10,023 nt of DNA, from positions 9,878 through 19,900 of the forward strand of contig DAIBSV010000014.1 of NCBI GenBank assembly GCA_027415455.1. Direction: 5' to 3'. Positions 6,493 through 10,023 of this stretch are shown here, piece after piece; position 1 is the first letter of the stretch; each line of letters opens with the position of its first letter. The DNA comes from Nitrospirota bacterium (GTDB taxonomy: Bacteria > Nitrospirota_A > Leptospirillia > Leptospirillales > Leptospirillaceae). Both the position numbers and the translations under genes were made by a program. The notes under the pieces were generated by a model. That model was given only the letters and a program-made list of their open reading frames with translations, made no database searches and had not been told where the DNA came from.

Positions 6493-6846
6493 AAGGGGAG
6501 ATCGCTTTGCCACACGGTGATCGAGGAAAGCTCTGCAGGATTCCTCCCCCGGACCCAGGAAAACGTCGAATGACCGGCCCGCTCCAGGGCAATCCCGACA
6601 TGATCGCGGCGGTTCTTTTCGAAGGAGACGATACCCGGATTCCCTCCTCCTCGAAGAGGGGGAGCTTCTGTCTTTCCTCCCCGTGTCCGAACTTTCGGTT
6701 CCGCTCTCTCCGCGGTCTTTCATCCCTGAAGGATCCGGATCCCGCTTCGGGCCGGCGCCGGACCGGCGCATCCGACCCCCGGACAGGCCGGAGGAAAGCC
6801 CTGGCAATATCGACCCCCAAGGGGTAAAGAAGAAGGAAGAACCCAC

Positions 6847-7158
6847 ATGGTCATGAAAATCAGAAAGCGGAACCATCCGAAACCCGAAGAACCCGGAAAT
6901 CCCGACGACGGCTCCAGCGAGATCATGCGGGAGACGATCTTCGAAGCGATCCGGACCCAGATCCGAAACGACGAGCCTCCGGAAACGGCCTTGACCCTGA
7001 ACCGTCTCCGCGCGGAGGGCCATTCCGAGGAGGAGGCGATGAAGCTCATCGGATGCGCCCTGAGCGTCGAAATCTTCGAAGCCATGAAATATGGAAACCC
7101 CTACGACTCCGAGCGCTACCGCAGAAATCTCGAACGGCTTCCGACCCTGCCGTTCTGA
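6847..7158 (+). CDS. Small helical protein of unknown function (103 aa)
   Basis: The 103-residue product has a basic, Pro-rich N-terminal tail (about residues 1-25, MVMKIRKRNHPKPEEPG) followed by a predicted all-helical part: IFEAIRTQIRNDEPPETALT, then NRLRAEGHSEEEAMKLIGCA, then SVEIFEAMKYGNPYDSERYR and an ending in LERLPTLPF. It has no signal peptide, membrane span or catalytic motif. The order of elements (helix, PPE turn, LxxEGHSEEEA, long helix, YDSERYxxxLxxLP) recalls the C-terminal half of DUF1841 proteins as I remember them; this is a weak, unverified resemblance. AAGGA nine or ten bases before the ATG at 6847 supports the start; a second ATG is at 6853. It precedes the SEC-C protein on the same strand by 194 bases, and a fragment with the same PPETAxTLxRL core lies beyond that gene, so the family occurs twice here. 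Confidence 0.75.
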   Translation: MVMKIRKRNHPKPEEPGNPDDGSSEIMRETIFEAIRTQIRNDEPPETALTLNRLRAEGHSEEEAMKLIGCALSVEIFEAMKYGNPYDSERYRRNLERLPTLPF

Positions 7159-7219
7159 CGGGGAGGGCCAGGGATTTGAAGGGACCGAAATAGATGCGCC
7201 GGCTCCATCGGGCCTCTCA

Positions 7220-7247
7220 AAATAAGCATACGATCGTTTTCTTATTT
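7220..7247. promoter_or_regulatory. Operator-like inverted repeat upstream of the SEC-C gene
   Basis: AAATAAG (7220-7226) and CTTATTT (7241-7247) form a perfect 7-bp dyad around 14 bases that contain the palindrome CGATCG (7230-7235 region). It is an AT-rich island in GC-rich DNA between two genes, so it may be a repressor site or part of the control region for the gene starting at 7353 or 7401. No convincing -35/-10 pair was found next to it, and no T-tract strong enough for a terminator follows. Confidence 0.35.
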
Positions 7248-7352
7248 GCATGGTCGACATGAAAGGCCGGTCAGTACAGCAAATGGAGCGTTCGACGAAC
7301 GCGACGGTGGCCGGAAACCAAAACGGGCCGCTTCTCCCGATCTGAAATCCCG

Positions 7353-9686
7353 GTGGAAAAGCCGAACGGAACTCTGACCAAAAAGAAACCGGAGGTCGTC
7401 TTGAACCCCGACGAAATCCCCTGGACCGACCGGATCGACACCCTGTCTGCCGACGGGGTTCTGATGCGGGAACTCCTCTCCCTCTATCCCACGCTCCATC
7501 CCGGCAATTCCTTCCGGATCGCGCTCGAAAAGCGGCTGTTCGACCCCGAGCGGGTGGAGCGGATCCTGGAAGGCCGGGACCCGGCCCTGGCCGACCGGCT
7601 CATCCGCGCTCTTCCCGCCCGACTGCTGTCCCGCTCCGCAAAACGGCTGGAAGCCCTGTTAAAAAAAGACTTCGGGGATCTGGTCAATCCGGCACCGGCC
7701 CTTCTGGCTACGATCGATCCGGCCCGGGCGGCCGATGCCTATCTGACGGCGCTCAATTCTTCGCCGGTCCCGCCGACCAGAACCCTTCTGGAAATCGCGA
7801 GGCTCCTCCCCGACCTGCCGGAGGAAAAGGCCCGCCCCCTCTTTGAAAGGCTGGCCGCCTTCCGGGTTCCGGAGCTGTCCTTCTTCCTGACCCGGGCCGG
7901 CTGCCGCCTTGGCCATCCGGGGGTCTTCGACCTTCTGCCCTTCCTGGCAACCGACAAGGATGTCCAGAACCACCTGCCGTGGACCTTCACAGGACACGGG
8001 TCCTGTTCCACAATGGCCTCCGAAAAATCCCTGTCAGGCGAAGACCTGGCCCGCTTCCTCGAACCGGGAGCCCCGCTCGGCGAAATCGAGCGGGCAAGGG
8101 AGACAGCCTCGTTCCAGGAGGCGATGGCGCTCCTCGCCTCGTGCGAGTCCCGGTCCTTCGGGTCCCTGGCCGCCCGGCGCTTTCTCGAAGCGGCCCCCCC
8201 GGCCTTCCTCGACGAACAGGAAAGCTTGGCCACGAATCTGGCCCTTGCGACCACGATCCACGACTTCGAAAGGGAGTCCCCAGACCTCGGAGGACTTGCC
8301 CCGCGGAATCTTGTCCCGTTTCTGGACCTGTATGCTGGCGAGATTGACCATATGCCGGACGCTTTCTTTCTCCCGGGATCCGCAGAGGAGTATCTCCGGA
8401 TCCTGGAAGAGCTCCTGGAGGAGGACCCCGACGCGCCTGCCCTCCCGGTCCTTGTCGACCTCATGGGAAGACTCCGTCACGCCGCCTCGGTCCCTCGTCT
8501 GGTCGCCCTGCTGGAAAAAAACGGGGATCCCGGTCTGACCGAACAGGCCGAAGAGGCCCTGGTCGCGATCGGTCCGGAATCAGCGGATTACATTGTCCGG
8601 CACTGGAACGAATTCGACTCATTCCAGATCGTCTCTGCCGGCGCGATCCTCGCCAAGATCGACAGTCCGGCCATCGTCGACTTCCTGTGCGGCCATCCTG
8701 AACTCTGCCAGGACGATCCGTCGATCTGGTGCCCTATCGCCCTCTCCCAACCCGATTCCCGAACCCTCTCCGTCCTCCTCCCCCTCCTCAGAAGGGAAGA
8801 TCCCGAGATCGACCGGACCGCCTTTGTCCTTCTGTCCCTTTTTCAGTCGGATCATCCGGAACTTCCCAACATCAGGGAGCGGATAACGGAATTCCACTCC
8901 CTGATGGACCCGTTCGTGAATAAGAAGCAGGAAGCCCCGCGGCCCTTTCTGCGTCTCCCCCTGACCTGCGAACTCTGCGGGGAGACCAACCACTATCGGG
9001 TCCATCGGATCATCGTCGGAAAAGGCGGGGAGGCTCCGGTCGTCTCCGAGGAATTTCCCTGCCGCTCCTGCGGTCGGTTTCCCCTTTTCGAGATTGCCCC
9101 CAACGGTATGGCAGCGATCGCCGGGGAGTCCCTGCGCCTTCTCCTTGGAAAAAGGCTTGGTTCGGAAAAACAGGAAAGTATTCTGCATACGCTCGACGTC
9201 CGCGGCCCCGTCGAGGAGGGAGAGATCCTCTCCCTGTCCACCGCCCTCCGGCAGACGAGGGAGGCGCTCCAGAAAGATCCCGACAACGCGCGCATGCTTC
9301 ACCGCATGTCGAACCTGATGTCGGCGCTATCCCGACCCCGGCAGTCCTTCGAATTTACAGCCCGGGCCTATGCCGCCGACCCCGAAGCCCTGGAGATCAT
9401 CAACAACCGCATTCTCCGGCTCAGAGAGGCCGATAGGGATGCGGAGGCCCTTTTGGTGGTCGAACGGGCCCTGAATTTCCAGTCCTCCTGGCATTTTCTC
9501 TCCGACACGCCGAATGATCAATTGAGGTATTTCTGGAACATCGCGGACGGACTGGCCCGGGATCTCGGGCGACCTTCCTTCTCCGGATCCGAGGGCGTGA
9601 CGCTGGATCTCCTGAAAAAAAAGACCGGCCGAAACGATCCATGCCCGTGCGGAAGCGGCCGCAAGTACAAGAAATGCTGTCTTTGA
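7353..9686 (+). CDS. HEAT-like / zinc-ribbon / TPR-like protein with C-terminal SEC-C motif
   Basis: A 777-residue soluble protein, function unknown. The N-terminal 350 residues are mainly alpha-helical with no motif I recognise. Residues about 362-500 read as HEAT-like repeats ([59 protein letters not shown]). Residues 539-573 form a probable zinc ribbon with C539-x2-C542 and C570-x2-C573. Residues about 625-710 are TPR-like ([49 protein letters not shown]). The end, residues 761-777, is a textbook SEC-C motif, [14 protein letters not shown], with cysteines 764, 766, 775 and 776, as at the SecA C-terminus where it binds zinc and SecB or ribosomes. The given start is GTG with no visible ribosome site; a TTG at 7401 has GGAGG five bases upstream and may be the real start, shortening the protein by 16 residues. 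It suggests an adaptor or protein-handling role. Confidence 0.85.
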   Translation: MEKPNGTLTKKKPEVVLNPDEIPWTDRIDTLSADGVLMRELLSLYPTLHPGNSFRIALEKRLFDPERVERILEGRDPALADRLIRALPARLLSRSAKRLEALLKKDFGDLVNPAPALLATIDPARAADAYLTALNSSPVPPTRTLLEIARLLPDLPEEKARPLFERLAAFRVPELSFFLTRAGCRLGHPGVFDLLPFLATDKDVQNHLPWTFTGHGSCSTMASEKSLSGEDLARFLEPGAPLGEIERARETASFQEAMALLASCESRSFGSLAARRFLEAAPPAFLDEQESLATNLALATTIHDFERESPDLGGLAPRNLVPFLDLYAGEIDHMPDAFFLPGSAEEYLRILEELLEEDPDAPALPVLVDLMGRLRHAASVPRLVALLEKNGDPGLTEQAEEALVAIGPESADYIVRHWNEFDSFQIVSAGAILAKIDSPAIVDFLCGHPELCQDDPSIWCPIALSQPDSRTLSVLLPLLRREDPEIDRTAFVLLSLFQSDHPELPNIRERITEFHSLMDPFVNKKQEAPRPFLRLPLTCELCGETNHYRVHRIIVGKGGEAPVVSEEFPCRSCGRFPLFEIAPNGMAAIAGESLRLLLGKRLGSEKQESILHTLDVRGPVEEGEILSLSTALRQTREALQKDPDNARMLHRMSNLMSALSRPRQSFEFTARAYAADPEALEIINNRILRLREADRDAEALLVVERALNFQSSWHFLSDTPNDQLRYFWNIADGLARDLGRPSFSGSEGVTLDLLKKKTGRNDPCPCGSGRKYKKCCL

Positions 9687-9750
9687 CACCTTCCAGAACC
9701 GGAACAGGAAAGAGGACGGGACACACCGGCCATCAGACCGACCGGAACCC

Positions 9751-9864
9751 TGGGGCGAATCCTTCGCGGACGGTCTCTTCGATGCGATCCTGCGATCCGA
9801 ACGAACCCTAGTCCGCTCCGGCAAACCTCCCGAAACGGCGGCGACCCTCGCGCGCCTTCAATGA
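9751..9864 (+). pseudogene. Start-less fragment resembling the small gene at 6847
   Basis: The plus-strand frame here encodes LFDAILRSERTLV and then RSGKPPETAATLARLQ before TGA at 9862-9864. The intact small protein has IFEAIRTQIRNDEPPETALTLNRLRAEGH at the same place: the shared core is (I/L)F(E/D)AI ... PPETAxTLxRL with four extra residues in the fragment. The stretch lacks any ATG, GTG or TTG in frame after the SEC-C stop, and the second half of the family (EGHSEEEA onward) is absent; the queA-side dyad begins three bases after its stop. It therefore looks like a truncated paralogue. It could instead be a short C-terminally shortened family member with an unusual start, which I think less likely. 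Confidence 0.55.
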
Positions 9865-9866
9865 TC

Positions 9867-9886
9867 GGAGCCTTCAGGAAGGCTCC
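9867..9886 (-). terminator. Dyad directly after the queA stop codon
   Basis: GGAGCCTTC (9867-9875) and GAAGGCTCC (9878-9886) are exact inverted copies, giving an 8-bp stem with a CAGG-type tetraloop. It abuts the queA stop codon (9887-9889) and lies between converging genes. No T-tract follows on either strand, so it may be a bidirectional 3'-end stabiliser or a rho-assisted end rather than a classic intrinsic terminator. Confidence 0.45.
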
Positions 9887-10023
9887 CTACAGAATCAGCA
9901 TGGCGTCGCCGTAGCTCAGGAAAAAGAACCCCTCTGAAAGGGCCCGGCCGTAGACCTCCCGCCAGCGGCCGTCTCCTCCCATGAAGGCGTCGATCAGGAC
10001 CAGGAGGGTCGAGCGGGGGGTGT
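9887..10023 (-). CDS. queA: QueA, S-adenosylmethionine:tRNA ribosyltransferase-isomerase (partial, C-terminus only)
   Basis: QueA transfers and rearranges the ribosyl group of S-adenosylmethionine onto 7-aminomethyl-7-deazaguanine in tRNA, making epoxyqueuosine at the wobble position of GUN anticodons. The visible 45 codons read TPRSTLLVLIDAFMGG, then DGRWREVYGRALSEG, then FFFLSYGDAMLIL and a TAG stop. The (P/R)STLLxL(I/V)xAF segment, the RxxY helix and above all the terminal F(F/R)F(F/L)SYGDAML are the invariant tail of QueA. The rest of the gene lies beyond the right edge. It converges on the SEC-C gene and is probably unrelated to it in function. Confidence 0.92.
   Translation of the reverse strand, partial: TPRSTLLVLIDAFMGGDGRWREVYGRALSEGFFFLSYGDAMLIL

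Larger units (their letters stand above)
6410..6846. other. 437-bp region without a convincing gene
   Basis: No reading frame here looks convincingly coding. A plus-strand frame from a TTG at 6507 to 6827 (106 codons) has an AGGGGAG six bases upstream of the TTG, but its product is rich in Pro, Arg and Ser with no recognisable motif. Another plus-strand frame stays open from about 6520 to 6856 without a start and includes a protein-like LLLEEGELLSFLPVSEL stretch. Either could be a fragment of a decayed gene. The identifiable elements are the inverted repeat at 6428-6471 and the promoter-like element at 6464-6492. Confidence 0.5.

Noticed and set aside
6507..6827. 106-codon plus-strand frame from TTG as a real gene
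   Set aside because: It has an acceptable ribosome site but a low-complexity Pro/Arg/Ser product with no motif; kept only as a possible remnant.
7004..9600. Frequent GGATCC, TCCGGA and CGGATCCGG-type strings as an interspersed repeat family
   Set aside because: They occur mostly within coding frames and are explained by common Arg, Ile, Pro and Gly codon choices; no fixed spacing or conserved longer unit.
9751..9864. Frameshifted C-terminal extension of the SEC-C protein
   Set aside because: The fragment is in a different frame from the SEC-C gene, there is no slippery run at the stop, and the protein already ends properly at the SEC-C motif; a paralogue remnant explains it better.
1..10023. 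CRISPR array, tRNA or rRNA gene, insertion sequence ends or attachment site
   Set aside because: No regularly spaced repeats, no cloverleaf-like or rRNA-like stretch, no transposase or integrase frame and no flanking target duplication were seen.

Overview
The window is GC-rich chromosomal DNA (by eye roughly two thirds G+C) from a diderm (Gram-negative type) bacterium. The diderm call rests on three adjacent type VI secretion system (T6SS) structural genes, since T6SS machines need a two-membrane envelope. No gene fixes the phylum. A large BTAD/ATPase regulator beside a T6SS is unlike the usual enterobacterial or pseudomonad layout, so a less-studied lineage is possible, but this is a guess.

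Layout. Positions 1-2438, all on the minus strand, hold a run tssB - tssC - hcp: the two contractile-sheath subunits and the inner-tube protein. The hcp gene runs off the left edge and its C-terminus is missing. Between tssB and the next gene lies a 187-bp divergent intergenic region with an AT-rich core. It holds overlapping, oppositely directed sigma70-like -10 elements and short AACG-ending heptamer repeats on the minus strand. Positions 2626-6399 (plus) encode one 1257-residue multidomain regulator: SARP/AfsR-like winged helix plus BTAD, then a degenerate class III nucleotidyl-cyclase-like domain, then a STAND/AAA-type ATPase, then a long helical TPR-like tail. Its stop codon lies inside a rho-independent terminator hairpin.

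Positions 6410-6846 contain no convincing gene, only an inverted repeat and a weak promoter-like element. A small 103-codon gene of unknown function (6847-7158) follows, then a 777-codon protein (7353-9686) with HEAT-like repeats, a four-cysteine zinc ribbon, TPR-like helices and a C-terminal SEC-C metal-binding motif. Just downstream is a start-less fragment that resembles the small gene and looks like a decayed or truncated paralogue (9751-9864). The right edge carries the C-terminal 45 codons of queA (tRNA queuosine synthesis) on the minus strand, with a dyad right after its stop.

How they may work together: the divergent placement makes the large regulator the obvious candidate controller of the T6SS operon. 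Its architecture suggests a ligand- or partner-responsive STAND switch with a DNA-binding SARP head, and the direct repeats upstream of the tssB-side -10 are laid out much as SARP operators are. This is the most interesting system in the window, but it is inference. The small gene, the SEC-C protein and the remnant form a separate module of unknown role.
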